Assembly: GCA_024687305.1 (NCBI GenBank)
Contig: JAILEQ010000043.1
Span: 1 to 37,629 of the forward strand
Length of the DNA: 37,629 nucleotides
Reading direction: 5' to 3'
DNA from: Lachnospiraceae bacterium
GTDB taxonomy: Bacteria > Bacillota > Clostridia > Lachnospirales > Lachnospiraceae
In this document: one piece after another, positions 26,612-34,521 of the stretch
Layout: every line of letters starts with the position of its first letter
Position numbering within the stretch: the first letter of the stretch is position 1
Translations under genes and position numbers: made by a program
The notes under the pieces: generated by a model
Told to the model about the DNA's origin: nothing
Database searches by the model: none
What the model saw: only the letters and a program-made list of their open reading frames with translations

Positions 26612-27371
26612 AACTGCAACAGTTGTGAAGGCTGTCAGATTAAGTGAAGGAATATATGACATCGAAGTTGAGTGTAAGTCCGCAGGCGAAGCGCGCCCCG
26701 GGCAGTTTGCGATGATATATCCCGCTTCAAAAGATACATTGCTCGGTCGTCCGATAAGCATATGTGAAGTAAAAGAAGGTATTATCAGATTTGTCTTCAG
26801 AGTAGTGGGCAAAGGCACCAAAGAGTTTTCCGAACTTAAAGCGGGTGACAGTGTACGTATAATAGCGCCGCTTGGAAACGGATATGACACGAATGCTTAC
26901 AAAGGAAAAAAGGTAACGGTAATGGGAGGCGGTATAGGTATTCCGCCCATGCTTGAGCTTGCGAAGGATCTTAATAAGAAAGGCTGCGAAGTGACCGCTG
27001 TTATGGGATATCGTGACAATGCTCTTTTCTTAAATGAAGACCTGGAAAAATATGCAAAGTTGTATATAGCGACCGAAGACGGAAGTGTCGGAACAAAAGG
27101 AAACGTTCTCGATGCAGTAAAGGCTAATGCGATCAAGAGCGATATCATATGCGCCTGCGGCCCTATGCCCATGCTTCGTGCCATCAAACAGTATGCAAAG
27201 GAAAACAATATTACCGCTTACATCTCGCTTGAAGAGAGAATGGCCTGCGGTGTCGGTGCATGCCTCGGATGTGTATGCAAGACGACTGAAAAAGATGCTC
27301 ATTCACATGTTAACAATGCCCGTGTATGTACCGAAGGACCGGTATTTAACGCAGAAGATGTTGAGATCTAA
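26598..27371 (+). CDS. pyrK: Dihydroorotate dehydrogenase B electron transfer subunit
   Basis: 257 residues from ATG 26598. That start is preferred because GGGGGAAG (26582-26589) sits 8 bases upstream; an in-frame GTG at 26580 would place this site inside the gene. The FAD-binding RPISIC lies at 51-56, the NAD(P) region GGGIGIPP at 110-117, and the 2Fe-2S cluster cysteines are C217, C222, C225 and C244. It passes electrons from the PyrD flavin to NAD+. The first 14 bases overlap the end of pyrC, and pyrD follows after 11 bases. Confidence 0.95.
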   Translation: MKMHETATVVKAVRLSEGIYDIEVECKSAGEARPGQFAMIYPASKDTLLGRPISICEVKEGIIRFVFRVVGKGTKEFSELKAGDSVRIIAPLGNGYDTNAYKGKKVTVMGGGIGIPPMLELAKDLNKKGCEVTAVMGYRDNALFLNEDLEKYAKLYIATEDGSVGTKGNVLDAVKANAIKSDIICACGPMPMLRAIKQYAKENNITAYISLEERMACGVGACLGCVCKTTEKDAHSHVNNARVCTEGPVFNAEDVEI

Positions 27372-27382
27372 AGGAGAAACGT

Positions 27383-28285
27383 ATGAATACTAAAGTAAAG
27401 ATCGCGGGAGTTGAATTTAAAAATCCCGTTACAACCGCGTCCGGGACTTTCGGCTCCGGAATGGAATATTCGGAATTCGTGGATCTTAACAGACTGGGAG
27501 CAGTCACTACAAAAGGTGTTGCAAGTGTTGCATGGCCGGGCAATCCCGTTCCCCGAGTTACCGAAGTCTACGGCGGTATGCTTAACGCCATCGGTCTTCA
27601 GAATCCGGGCATAGATGTATTCGTTGAAAGAGATATTCCTTTCCTTAAAAAGTATGATACAAAGATAATAGTAAACGTATGCGGAAAGACGGTCGAAGAA
27701 TACTTAAAGGTTGTCGAAAGACTTGCCTCAGAGCCGGTAGATATGCTCGAGATAAACGTTTCCTGTCCCAATGTTAAAGAAGGCGCGATCGCATTCGGTC
27801 AGGACGCCGGATGTCTTGAAAACATCACGCGTGAGATAAAGAAGATAGCAAAGCAGCCTGTTATCATGAAATTAAGTCCCAATGTCACCAGGATCGCAGA
27901 CATGGCTAAGGCCGCAGAAGCAGGCGGAGCCGATGCTATATCTCTTATCAATACGATAACAGGCATGAAGATAGATATCGAAAGACGAAAGTTTGTGCTT
28001 GCAAACAAGACGGGCGGTATGTCAGGACCGGCTATCAAACCCGTAGCAGTGAGAATGGTTTACGAAGCTTCTCACGCAGTAAGCATTCCGGTTATCGGAA
28101 TGGGAGGCATTGCAACAGCTGAAGATGCAATAGAGTTCATGATGGCAGGTGCCACGATGATAGCGGTTGGAGCAGCAAACTTTGTCAATCCCAATGCAAC
28201 GCTGGACATCATCGACGGCATTGTAGCGTATATGCAAAAGCATAACATTGATGATATTAGCGAGATCATCGGATGTGTTGAATAG
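27383..28285 (+). CDS. pyrD: Dihydroorotate dehydrogenase (class 1B catalytic subunit)
   Basis: 300 residues, ATG with AAGGAG upstream. N-terminal NPVTTASGTFGSG and the catalytic Cys in NVSCPN (C128) identify a class 1B enzyme, which oxidises dihydroorotate to orotate with FMN and hands electrons to PyrK. C-terminal GMGGIATAEDA and GA..IAVGAANF blocks bind FMN phosphate. It is the last gene of the pyr operon and is followed by a hairpin. Confidence 0.96.
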   Translation: MNTKVKIAGVEFKNPVTTASGTFGSGMEYSEFVDLNRLGAVTTKGVASVAWPGNPVPRVTEVYGGMLNAIGLQNPGIDVFVERDIPFLKKYDTKIIVNVCGKTVEEYLKVVERLASEPVDMLEINVSCPNVKEGAIAFGQDAGCLENITREIKKIAKQPVIMKLSPNVTRIADMAKAAEAGGADAISLINTITGMKIDIERRKFVLANKTGGMSGPAIKPVAVRMVYEASHAVSIPVIGMGGIATAEDAIEFMMAGATMIAVGAANFVNPNATLDIIDGIVAYMQKHNIDDISEIIGCVE

Positions 28286-28312
28286 TAAAGATATTTCATA
28301 CAGAGCAAAGAA

Positions 28313-28342
28313 AAAGGCCACGGCTTATGTGCCGCGGCCTTT
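28313..28342 (-). terminator. Shared hairpin terminator between pyrD and the zinc-ribbon gene
   Basis: AAAGGCCACGGC pairs with GCCGCGGCCTTT around TTATGT with one A-C mismatch. Read on the minus strand it runs into TTTTTC, so it serves the convergent zinc-ribbon gene best; on the plus strand only TTT follows, but it may also stop pyrD transcription. Confidence 0.75.
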
Positions 28343-28354
28343 AAAATCATCAAA

Positions 28355-28804
28355 TTACTTTAAGAAACCAAATCCTCTGATGATTGCGGGATCAATAGCT
28401 TTTCCGTTGCAAACATTGAAGAAGCAGATGATCTGAAGGATGAAGAGGATGAACAAACATATAGGACATGCGATCCATCCAAGGAAAGGAATGATGAGTA
28501 AGATCAAACTGATCACTGCAACAATTTCAAGTTTAAGCCATGTTCTGATATGGAAAGCAACATATTTGTTATCTCTTGATCCAAGTAAAGCAATGATAAC
28601 TCCTATGAAACCAAGAAGGTAAATTGCAAGACCAAATACCTTTCCGTCAGAGATTTCCTGAGGAGTAAACTCTGCTGTGTGATCGTAAGCAGGAATTACG
28701 GGAGCTGCATATACAGGAGCCTGAGGAGCAAGGTTTGCGCCACAATTTGTACAAACAACTGCTGCATCATCTAACTGGGTTCCGCACTGGGGACAAAATT
28801 TCAT
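28355..28804 (-). CDS. Zinc-ribbon small integral membrane protein (DUF4870-like)
   Basis: 149 residues from ATG 28804, chosen because GGAGG (28813-28817) lies 8 bases away; the upstream TTG at 28810 is too close to it. The N-terminus is a zinc ribbon, CPQCG...CTNCG (C4, C7 and C18, C21). A Pro/Ala linker (AAPVIPAY) follows, then about three membrane helices (about 57-75, 93-115, 117-135) with the HIRTWLKLE segment typical of DUF4870 proteins. Function unknown for the family. It has its own promoter and terminator. Confidence 0.8.
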   Translation of the reverse strand: MKFCPQCGTQLDDAAVVCTNCGANLAPQAPVYAAPVIPAYDHTAEFTPQEISDGKVFGLAIYLLGFIGVIIALLGSRDNKYVAFHIRTWLKLEIVAVISLILLIIPFLGWIACPICLFILFILQIICFFNVCNGKAIDPAIIRGFGFLK

Positions 28805-28859
28805 ATTCAAATCCTCCTAAATGAAATAAAATGTCAGCCTTTTGTAATCGGCTTTTATT

Positions 28860-28888
28860 ATTGTATAAAATTTTACTCGATTTTTCAA
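28860..28888 (-). promoter_or_regulatory. Promoter of the zinc-ribbon membrane protein gene
   Basis: On the minus strand TTGAAA (28888-28883) and TACAAT (28865-28860) are 17 bases apart, five of six matches each to the sigma-A consensus. The start codon lies ~55 bases downstream. Confidence 0.65.
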
Positions 28889-29019
28889 GTTTATTTGCAG
28901 TCACAAAGCGTCAAAAAAGACTGAATCCGTTAATAATCAGATAATAATTTGCATTTTTTCTTTTTACCTCTTCATTTTTTAAAGGTAATACCCGATAATA
29001 GTAGCGTAAAGTATCTTTG

Positions 29020-29034
29020 CCCCCAATTTGGGGG
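29020..29034 (+). promoter_or_regulatory. Leader hairpin before the small conserved protein gene
   Basis: CCCCCAATTTGGGGG forms a six-pair stem with a three-base loop, 49 bases before the start codon. It is flanked by CGATAAT (28993-28999) and its inverted copy ATTATCG (29051-29057), so a larger fold is possible. No T tract follows, which argues against a terminator. Confidence 0.4.
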
Positions 29035-29082
29035 AGTAACTATTCACCGGATTATCGCACGGATGCGAAGAAAGGACACACT

Positions 29083-29676
29083 ATGAACGTAAACGGAATT
29101 ACGAATGTAGGGGATAGTTATGCCGCATATAGTGAGGCAATAAAGGATACCGAAGTAACAAAGAAGTCCGAAAGCGTTGATGCAAAGGATGAAAGAGGCG
29201 TCATCTACGAGCCCACTTTGGAGATTCCTACTCAAACCTACAAGGCAAACAATGAAATGATTGCCAAGTTAAAAGCCGACGCCGATGCAAGGTACAATCA
29301 GCTGCGTGACATTGTTTCACAGTTGATCTCCAAGCAAAGCAACGCGTTCGCCACGGCAAATGACATGTGGTCTTTGCTTCGTGAGGGTAAACTTGAAGTT
29401 GATCCCGAAACGAAAGCCCAGGCACAGAAAGACATTGCCGAGGACGGCTACTGGGGTGTTGAGGCTACCTCACAGCGAATCATTGATTTCGCCAATGCGC
29501 TTACGGGAGGAGATCCCTCTAAGATCGAAAAGATGCGCGATGCCTTCAAAAAAGGTTACGAACAGGCCGAAAAAACATGGGGAGGCAAGCTTCCCGAGAT
29601 TTCACAGCAGACATACGACGCTGTTATGAAAAAGTTTGACGACCTCGCAGCGCAGGCAGGTCTTGGTACCAATTAG
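29083..29676 (+). CDS. Conserved uncharacterized protein ('hydrogenase-4 component G'-like label)
   Basis: 197 residues from ATG 29083, preferred over an upstream in-frame codon at 29017 because AAAGGAC sits 6 bases before it. The N-terminal ~45 residues are low-complexity and polar (VTKKSESVDAKDERG). The helical C-terminal part contains WSLLREGKLEVDP, GYWGVEATSQRIIDFA and EKTWGGKLPEISQQTYDAV. From memory, proteins with these blocks are common in Clostridia and often carry the name 'hydrogenase-4 component G' or DUF5610-like, without experimental support, and no hydrogenase genes are nearby. No signal peptide or membrane helix is visible. It is a single gene with its own strong terminator. 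Confidence 0.7.
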   Translation: MNVNGITNVGDSYAAYSEAIKDTEVTKKSESVDAKDERGVIYEPTLEIPTQTYKANNEMIAKLKADADARYNQLRDIVSQLISKQSNAFATANDMWSLLREGKLEVDPETKAQAQKDIAEDGYWGVEATSQRIIDFANALTGGDPSKIEKMRDAFKKGYEQAEKTWGGKLPEISQQTYDAVMKKFDDLAAQAGLGTN

Positions 29677-29691
29677 AACAGCCCAACCCAT

Positions 29692-29726
29692 AAAAATCCG
29701 CAGGAGAAAACCTCCTGCGGATTTTT
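29692..29726 (+). terminator. Strong bidirectional terminator
   Basis: AAAAATCCGCAGGAG pairs perfectly with CTCCTGCGGATTTTT around a short A-rich loop. It ends the preceding conserved gene and marks the left edge of the AT-rich bacteriocin region. Confidence 0.92.
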
Positions 29727-29785
29727 AGTGTTTAAGCATAAGTAAATCATAATTGTGATTAAGAGGGATAAGTATCAAATGTTAG

Positions 29786-29813
29786 TTTACATAAAGCTGA
29801 CAGAATGTACAAT
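29786..29813 (+). promoter_or_regulatory. Promoter of the bacteriocin cassette
   Basis: TTTACA (29786-29791) and TACAAT (29808-29813) are 16 bases apart, each one mismatch from consensus. The leader to the first ATG would be about 100 bases. A near-palindrome AATCATAATTGTGATT (29746-29761) lies just upstream and could bind a regulator. Confidence 0.55.
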
Positions 29814-29918
29814 CTGTATCTAAAAAGACACATTTTGCAGAAAAACGTCGTTAAAAAGGATTTATGAATAAAATGAAATAGTAAACCTAAATCTATAATT
29901 GCAGAGGAGGAATGAGTA

Positions 29919-30341
29919 ATGAAACAAATTATCAAGAAATCAATATTATTAATGAGTGCTATTATTTTATTACTATCATCAATTAAGTTAAATGCATGGG
30001 CAGATGTTACATACGTTGAGTCAAACCCGGAAGAATTTATCAATGAGTGGGAGAGAACTGTACATTTTTATTCATCTAATGGTGCTGAGAGAGCTAAAAT
30101 GGTATACGGATTTGATAAATTCATGATTAATGAAGATTATACCTGGACTTGGTCAAATTATCCCAAACATAAAGCGGGCGTAAACAATGGAAATGGAGAG
30201 TATTGGACTATTACAACGCTTACAACAAGATGGGCAAGAAAAGAAGTTTCGCATAACGGTTCAACTGTGTATTATAGTTTATGGTCTGACGATAACGAAT
30301 GGTATTCGAGATCTACTCCTGAAGTTTCAGATATGAAATGA
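29919..30341 (+). CDS. Lactococcin-972-like secreted bacteriocin precursor
   Basis: 140 residues, ATG with GAGGAGG at 29904-29910. A clear Sec signal peptide ends at NAWA (residue 28). No cysteines are present. The segment 79-122 (SNYPKHKAG..., TRWARKE, STVYYSLW) resembles the mature lactococcin 972 pattern SNYHHGSK...WAKATV...SFYYNFW, recalled from memory. Lactococcin 972 binds lipid II and blocks septum formation. This precursor is longer than the 91-residue model because of an extra ~45-residue segment after the signal peptide (VTYVESNPEEFINEWERT). The call rests largely on the downstream DUF1430-like and ABC genes, the standard partners of this family. Other small secreted proteins cannot be excluded. 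Confidence 0.62.
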   Translation: MKQIIKKSILLMSAIILLLSSIKLNAWADVTYVESNPEEFINEWERTVHFYSSNGAERAKMVYGFDKFMINEDYTWTWSNYPKHKAGVNNGNGEYWTITTLTTRWARKEVSHNGSTVYYSLWSDDNEWYSRSTPEVSDMK

Positions 30342-30357
30342 TAAGAGAGGAAGCCTT

Positions 30358-30921
30358 ATGACGAAAAAAAGAATGATTCTTGTTTTGGGCATTATTCTAT
30401 CGTTTTTTCTAATAATTAATTTAATATGGTTTGGGGCAATAGGGTATCCATATTATAGATACGAAAAAGAAATGACTCGATGTGATATTGAAGGAAGTCT
30501 TATCAAGTACATATACGACGATGAACATTATATATATGAAATAAAGCCACCTGTGTATTTGGGGTTTTCCAGTGGTTTCTTGAGAGTATCTCAAATAAGG
30601 GATACTTCCTATTATGTTGATAAGGATATAGAAGGAAGCAGAGTGTATTTTCTAAATGAAGATGGGAATCGTGTGTATGTTGATGACTACAGACAAATGG
30701 AATTTTATTATTGGGAAAAACCATTTGGTAATTCGGAGTATGGCATTATGTATTGGAGTAAAGATCTTGACGCGCAGATTCTGTTTGATAAAGAATTCAG
30801 AGTTATAAATGGTGAAGCATCTGGATATAAAGAGGAATTCCAACGAATTATTGACAAAGAAAAAAGACAGATTTCCGAAATGATGGAGCGTGCTGCAGAT
30901 ATATGGAAATTGGAATATTAA
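30358..30921 (+). CDS. Membrane-anchored protein of unknown function in the bacteriocin cassette
   Basis: 187 residues, ATG with GAGAGGAAG upstream. One N-terminal membrane helix (about 7-29) is followed by a Tyr-rich, charged domain predicted to lie outside the cell (YPYYRYEKE, YIYDDEHYIYEIKP, MEFYYWEKPFG) and a C-terminal amphipathic helix (about 155-187). I do not recognise a family. Between the candidate bacteriocin (16-base gap) and the transporter-like genes (4-base gap), it is a candidate accessory or immunity protein acting at the outer face of the membrane. AT-rich like its neighbours. Confidence 0.6.
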   Translation: MTKKRMILVLGIILSFFLIINLIWFGAIGYPYYRYEKEMTRCDIEGSLIKYIYDDEHYIYEIKPPVYLGFSSGFLRVSQIRDTSYYVDKDIEGSRVYFLNEDGNRVYVDDYRQMEFYYWEKPFGNSEYGIMYWSKDLDAQILFDKEFRVINGEASGYKEEFQRIIDKEKRQISEMMERAADIWKLEY

Positions 30922-30925
30922 TTGT

Positions 30926-32890
30926 ATGAAAAAGTTAAAACTCATTTTCTGCTTTATTATAATTCTATTCGAATTAATAATGCTAGGTGAAGTCGGTTTT
31001 AAAAAATTGGAATCTATGGGGAATAATATTAGATTCCTTTTTTTTGAAAGTGAAGAATATGTTGAATGGAAAGAGTTTTGCAAAGACATTTCATTATTAT
31101 GTAGCGACTCAGATATTAAACTGTTTGCAATCAAATTGCAACGTCAAGAAATAAATAGAGGCAACATCTCTATATATACGGATGAGAAAGATTATTTTTT
31201 GATTGATCAAAACGCAGATATTGAAGGTAATTATAAATCTCTTTTTTCCGGAAATATAGCAATAGAGATGTTGCCTTTTTCTGAAATATATTCAACTAAT
31301 GATATCACAAGTATGCGTTTTTATATGGATAGTTCATCGTATGACGATATTTCATATGTATATCATTATCTTGACAATAAATATGGCACATCAAGATTAA
31401 AAGTTGAATCAGGAAATGGATATTATATTTATATTATAGCATCATTTATAATAGGTTCCCTTTTTGGGTTTTTAATGACTTTCTTTGACATAAGTATTCA
31501 AAAGAAAACCGTTTTTGTTCGACTAACATTAGGAGATTCTGTCAGTAAAATAGTATTGAATAATATTTTGACAGATGCAGCAATATATATTCTCACTACT
31601 TTATTTGGTTCTATTTTATTATCAAAATGGATTAGCCCATTATTTTATGTAAAGAGCATTTTGTTATGGATGGCTTGCACAGTTCTAATTAATTCTGCAA
31701 TATATCTTCTCCTGTATAGAATCAGAATAAAAGAAGTATTGACATACAATTTTAAAGATTCTCGCCTGACATTCGGATGCTATATACTGCATATAATCAT
31801 AACGATTGTAACAATTGTTACACTATCGTTTGGAATATATAAACTCATTGAAAATAGTGAGTATATAAGATTGTATAGTGAAATAGAAAAACTTGAAGAT
31901 TATTCGCATATAGATTTTAAATACTATGAGCTTAATCAGAAGACATCGAATTACTATAGCATAATAATAAAAAAGATGTTTAAAGAAGGATATGATAGTA
32001 ATGAAATTTTGTTTTCAACGAAAAGCATAGACTATGATGAGAATACTTATCTTAATGTTAATGATCGCGCCAATGCTCTTTTGCATGATATAGGAGTTCT
32101 GCACTCGTTAAGTGAGGATTATAAGATTCATATATTGATACCTAAAAGGTTGGCGAATAATGTTTCATATTATGTAGAAAATGCACTGGATTCAGGAAGA
32201 TGTATCTATAGCGAGATAGATAATTTGGAACACGAGATAGTTATATATGAACACGGAAACGTACTCTTTTTTGATGAAGATATAGAAGATAATTGTGCAA
32301 TAGCACAGGATCCAATAATATGCTATTTTACACATTTTTCTTCCGATGATTATCTCAGTATATCAAACGAAGCAGCCACCTATTTGTTGCATGAATTTAG
32401 AAATATTTTGTTTAAGATAGATAATGATCAGAAAAAAGTATTATCTTCAAATATGGAATTAAATTCGAAGGGTTTCTATTTGACTTCCGAAGGAGTAGTA
32501 AAAAAATACTTGACGCTGAGGAATCAAATGCTTAGAGATGTTTATTCATCATGCATTTTGTCACTTTTGTTTTTTTTAATAGGAACCATATTGGTTTCTG
32601 TTATAGTAAAACTTGAGTTTGTAATCAACAGGAGTGAAATAGCCATAAAGCGATTATTGGGTTATTCACTCATACAAAGGAATAAAATAGTTGTTCAGTC
32701 AGTTTTGTTTTCGTTTGGAATGGGGTTTATTAGCGCCTTGATTATTGAGTGCATGGCAGATATGTCACATGTCTGTTACTTGATGCTAATTGGAATCGTG
32801 ATAGGGATAACAGACTTTATTATTCTAATAAAATTAATTATTCAAACGGAGCATAAAGGAATAGCGAAAGTATTAAAAGGCGGCCTATGA
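30926..32890 (+). CDS. DUF1430-type bacteriocin-associated membrane protein (FtsX-like permease plan)
   Basis: 654 residues from ATG 30926, chosen because MKKLKLIFCFIIILFELIM is a natural membrane-helix start; codons upstream overlap the previous gene. It has a first helix (about 4-24), a ~155-residue outside domain, a block of about four helices (about 163-305), a second large outside domain (about 320-535), and three C-terminal helices (about 545-640) with the FtsX-like segment EIAIKRLLGYSLIQRNKI. This matches the 'bacteriocin-associated integral membrane (putative immunity) protein' paired with lactococcin 972 ABC ATPases. The permease and ATPase genes overlap by four bases. Whether it exports, confers immunity or senses stress is untested here. 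Confidence 0.75.
   Translation: MKKLKLIFCFIIILFELIMLGEVGFKKLESMGNNIRFLFFESEEYVEWKEFCKDISLLCSDSDIKLFAIKLQRQEINRGNISIYTDEKDYFLIDQNADIEGNYKSLFSGNIAIEMLPFSEIYSTNDITSMRFYMDSSSYDDISYVYHYLDNKYGTSRLKVESGNGYYIYIIASFIIGSLFGFLMTFFDISIQKKTVFVRLTLGDSVSKIVLNNILTDAAIYILTTLFGSILLSKWISPLFYVKSILLWMACTVLINSAIYLLLYRIRIKEVLTYNFKDSRLTFGCYILHIIITIVTIVTLSFGIYKLIENSEYIRLYSEIEKLEDYSHIDFKYYELNQKTSNYYSIIIKKMFKEGYDSNEILFSTKSIDYDENTYLNVNDRANALLHDIGVLHSLSEDYKIHILIPKRLANNVSYYVENALDSGRCIYSEIDNLEHEIVIYEHGNVLFFDEDIEDNCAIAQDPIICYFTHFSSDDYLSISNEAATYLLHEFRNILFKIDNDQKKVLSSNMELNSKGFYLTSEGVVKKYLTLRNQMLRDVYSSCILSLLFFLIGTILVSVIVKLEFVINRSEIAIKRLLGYSLIQRNKIVVQSVLFSFGMGFISALIIECMADMSHVCYLMLIGIVIGITDFIILIKLIIQTEHKGIAKVLKGGL
31159..31276. 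repeat. 15-bp perfect inverted repeat inside the DUF1430-type gene
   Basis: AGGCAACATCTCTAT (31159-31173) recurs as ATAGAGATGTTGCCT (31262-31276), 88 bases apart, within coding sequence. It could form a long-range mRNA stem or be a remnant of a small insertion. Confidence 0.6.
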
Positions 32891-33552
32891 TAAGAATAGA
32901 AAATTTAACCAAGAGATTTGAAAACAGGGTTCTTTTCGACCATTTTTCTTTTGTCATTGAACAAGGTGATTTTTTGATTTTAACAGGGAAAAGTGGAAGT
33001 GGAAAAACAACTCTCCTAAATATGATAGGTGGAATCGAATCATTCGAAGAAGGAGATATATTGATAAACAATAAAAGTATAAAATGCAAGGCCTTTTTAA
33101 GACACTTTTATACATATGATGTGGGTTTTTTGTTTCAAAATTTTGCATTATTGGAAAACAATACTGTGAAGGAAAATCTTGAGTTGGTTAAGAAAAATGC
33201 GAGAAGCGAATACTCTTTAGAGGAATCGTTAAAAATGGTAGGGATGGAAGATTTTATGGATACAAAAGTGTACAAATTGTCTGGGGGAGAGCAACAAAGA
33301 GTAGCATTAGCGCGATTAATATTTAAAAGGTGCAATATTGTTTTGGCGGATGAGCCGACGGGTTCGTTGGATAATGCAAATTCAGAAAATGTAATGAAAA
33401 TATTAACAGAAATAAATAAGCAAGGGAAAACAGTAATAATGGTAACCCATAATGAAGCCCTATTGAGTTATGCCACGAAAATAATTGCACTAGATGATTA
33501 TGGCAAAATGAGGATACCAATTAAGCACAATAGCGACAATGATAGAAAATAA
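32887..33552 (+). CDS. ABC transporter ATPase of the lactococcin-972-like cassette
   Basis: 221 residues. Walker A GKSGSGKTT is near residues 37-45, the Q-loop in FLFQNFALLENN near 80, signature LSGGEQQRVA near 131, Walker B IVLADEPTGSLDNA near 154, and H-loop MVTHN near 190. It belongs to the MacB/LolD-like class and should power the overlapping FtsX-like membrane protein (ATGA overlap). In lactococcin 972 systems this pair is linked to immunity or export. It is the last gene of the island; an IS256-type end begins about 17 bases after its stop. Confidence 0.88.
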   Translation: MIRIENLTKRFENRVLFDHFSFVIEQGDFLILTGKSGSGKTTLLNMIGGIESFEEGDILINNKSIKCKAFLRHFYTYDVGFLFQNFALLENNTVKENLELVKKNARSEYSLEESLKMVGMEDFMDTKVYKLSGGEQQRVALARLIFKRCNIVLADEPTGSLDNANSENVMKILTEINKQGKTVIMVTHNEALLSYATKIIALDDYGKMRIPIKHNSDNDRK

Positions 33553-33568
33553 TAAAAGCATATATGAA

Positions 33569-33598
33569 GAGTGTAAATAATTCTGTGTAAACCTCTTA
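33569..33598. repeat. Probable IS256-family terminal inverted repeat (right end)
   Basis: GAGTGTAAATAATTCTGTGTAAAC and the following CCTCTT resemble the GTGTAAA-rich ends of IS256-family elements. The position is right: downstream of the transposase stop on the minus strand. The partner left end is absent, so the element is truncated and no target duplication can be read. Confidence 0.5.
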
Positions 33599-33672
33599 GA
33601 TTGATGTTGAACATCATGATAATGGTTATTGATCTGTAAGGTACATCAGTGTTTTATGATTTTGGCATAACA

Positions 33673-33702
33673 AATCCAGGCTGTCAATCGGCAGCCTGGA
33701 TT
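33673..33702 (+). terminator. Hairpin inside the IS256 remnant
   Basis: AATCCAGGCTG pairs with CAGCCTGGATT around TCAATCGG, followed by ATTTTATAG. It lies between the IS end and the transposase stop and could stop transcription leaving the bacteriocin cassette. Confidence 0.65.
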
Positions 33703-33721
33703 ATTTTATAGAATCTTTGTA

Positions 33722-34243
33722 TCATTCCAAATCTGCCGGGGATATTCTGTCTCCAAAGTAAATACAGAACTGATTAAGCGTCTGTCCCCAATTCCACGGA
33801 GCACCCGTCCATTTCTTCGTTATATCTACCATCGCCAGATAGATACTTTTGAACAGCGCATCGTCACTGGGGAAGATTGATTTTGCTTTTGTGACTTTCC
33901 GTAAGCCGTGGTTGAAGTTTTCTATGGCGTTTGTGGTATAGATGATCTTGCGGATCTCTTCCGGATACTTGAGGTAGGTCGATAGTTGTGGCCAGTTATT
34001 ACGCCATGAGCTTACGGATGAGGGGTATTTTTTACCCCATTTTTCGTCCAGTTCATCTAATGCCTCAAGTGCAGATTCTTCAGTAGGCGCTTGATAGATA
34101 GCCTTAAGATCCTTCACAAACGGTTTCAGATCCTTATAGTTTACAAACTTGGTGGTATAACGGATCTGATGAACAATGCAACGCTGTATCTCTGCTTGAG
34201 GAAAAACCGCACCTATTGCATCTCCAAAGCCTGTAAGGCCATC
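33722..34243 (-). pseudogene. IS256-family transposase, 5'-truncated
   Basis: The last ~173 codons of an IS256/Mutator-type transposase (~400 residues when whole) are intact. They include DGLTGFGDAIGAVFPQ at the broken edge, IQRCIVHQIRY, and the catalytic Glu region TTNAIENFNHGLRK, and end at a normal stop (DRISPADLE). The reading frame continues upstream of the first internal Met to the junction near 34243, where it meets the FIST-domain gene on the same strand. The N-terminal half with the HTH and first catalytic Asp is missing, so it cannot transpose by itself. Confidence 0.88.
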
Positions 34244-34452
34244 ACGGAAACACCCTTCTCCAGAATTGTTGCATCATATCCCATGCCAACACAACCGATG
34301 CTGGGAACACCGGGATAGAGCTGCTCAACGTCGGCCACAGCCTTGTCGAATCCATCCTCATTGCAGGTAAAAACAATGAGTTTGGGCGATGACAGGCCCC
34401 TGGTCGCTTCTTTTACGTCACCTGATTGGTTCTTGCCATAAAACATTTTCAT
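34241..34452 (-). pseudogene. FIST-domain sensor protein, 3'-truncated by the IS256 remnant
   Basis: About 71 codons of an N-terminal FIST-type domain remain: KLIVFTCNEDGFDKAV, then LYPGVPSIGCVGMGYDATI and GVSVMAL. FIST domains are predicted small-ligand sensors in signal transduction proteins. The start is sound: ATG with AAGGAG 7 bases upstream (minus strand). After GVSVMA the frame runs into IS256 sequence and stops at 34213 after a few foreign residues. The rest of the gene is absent from the window. Confidence 0.72.
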
Positions 34453-34521
34453 GAAGCATTCTCCTTTACTCGGTTATTGATGCAAATGCACTTAAAAAGA
34501 AATATCTCAGATGCCACAGGT

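Noticed and set aside
28991..28998. CCCGATAA as a sigma-28 (flagellar) -10 element
   Set aside because: No TAAA-type -35 at the required ~15-base distance, and no flagellar genes are nearby.
28900..29082. Cyclic di-GMP (GEMM) riboswitch before the small conserved gene
   Set aside because: The expected conserved GEMM core and tetraloop-receptor pattern are not visible; only a simple C/G hairpin is present.
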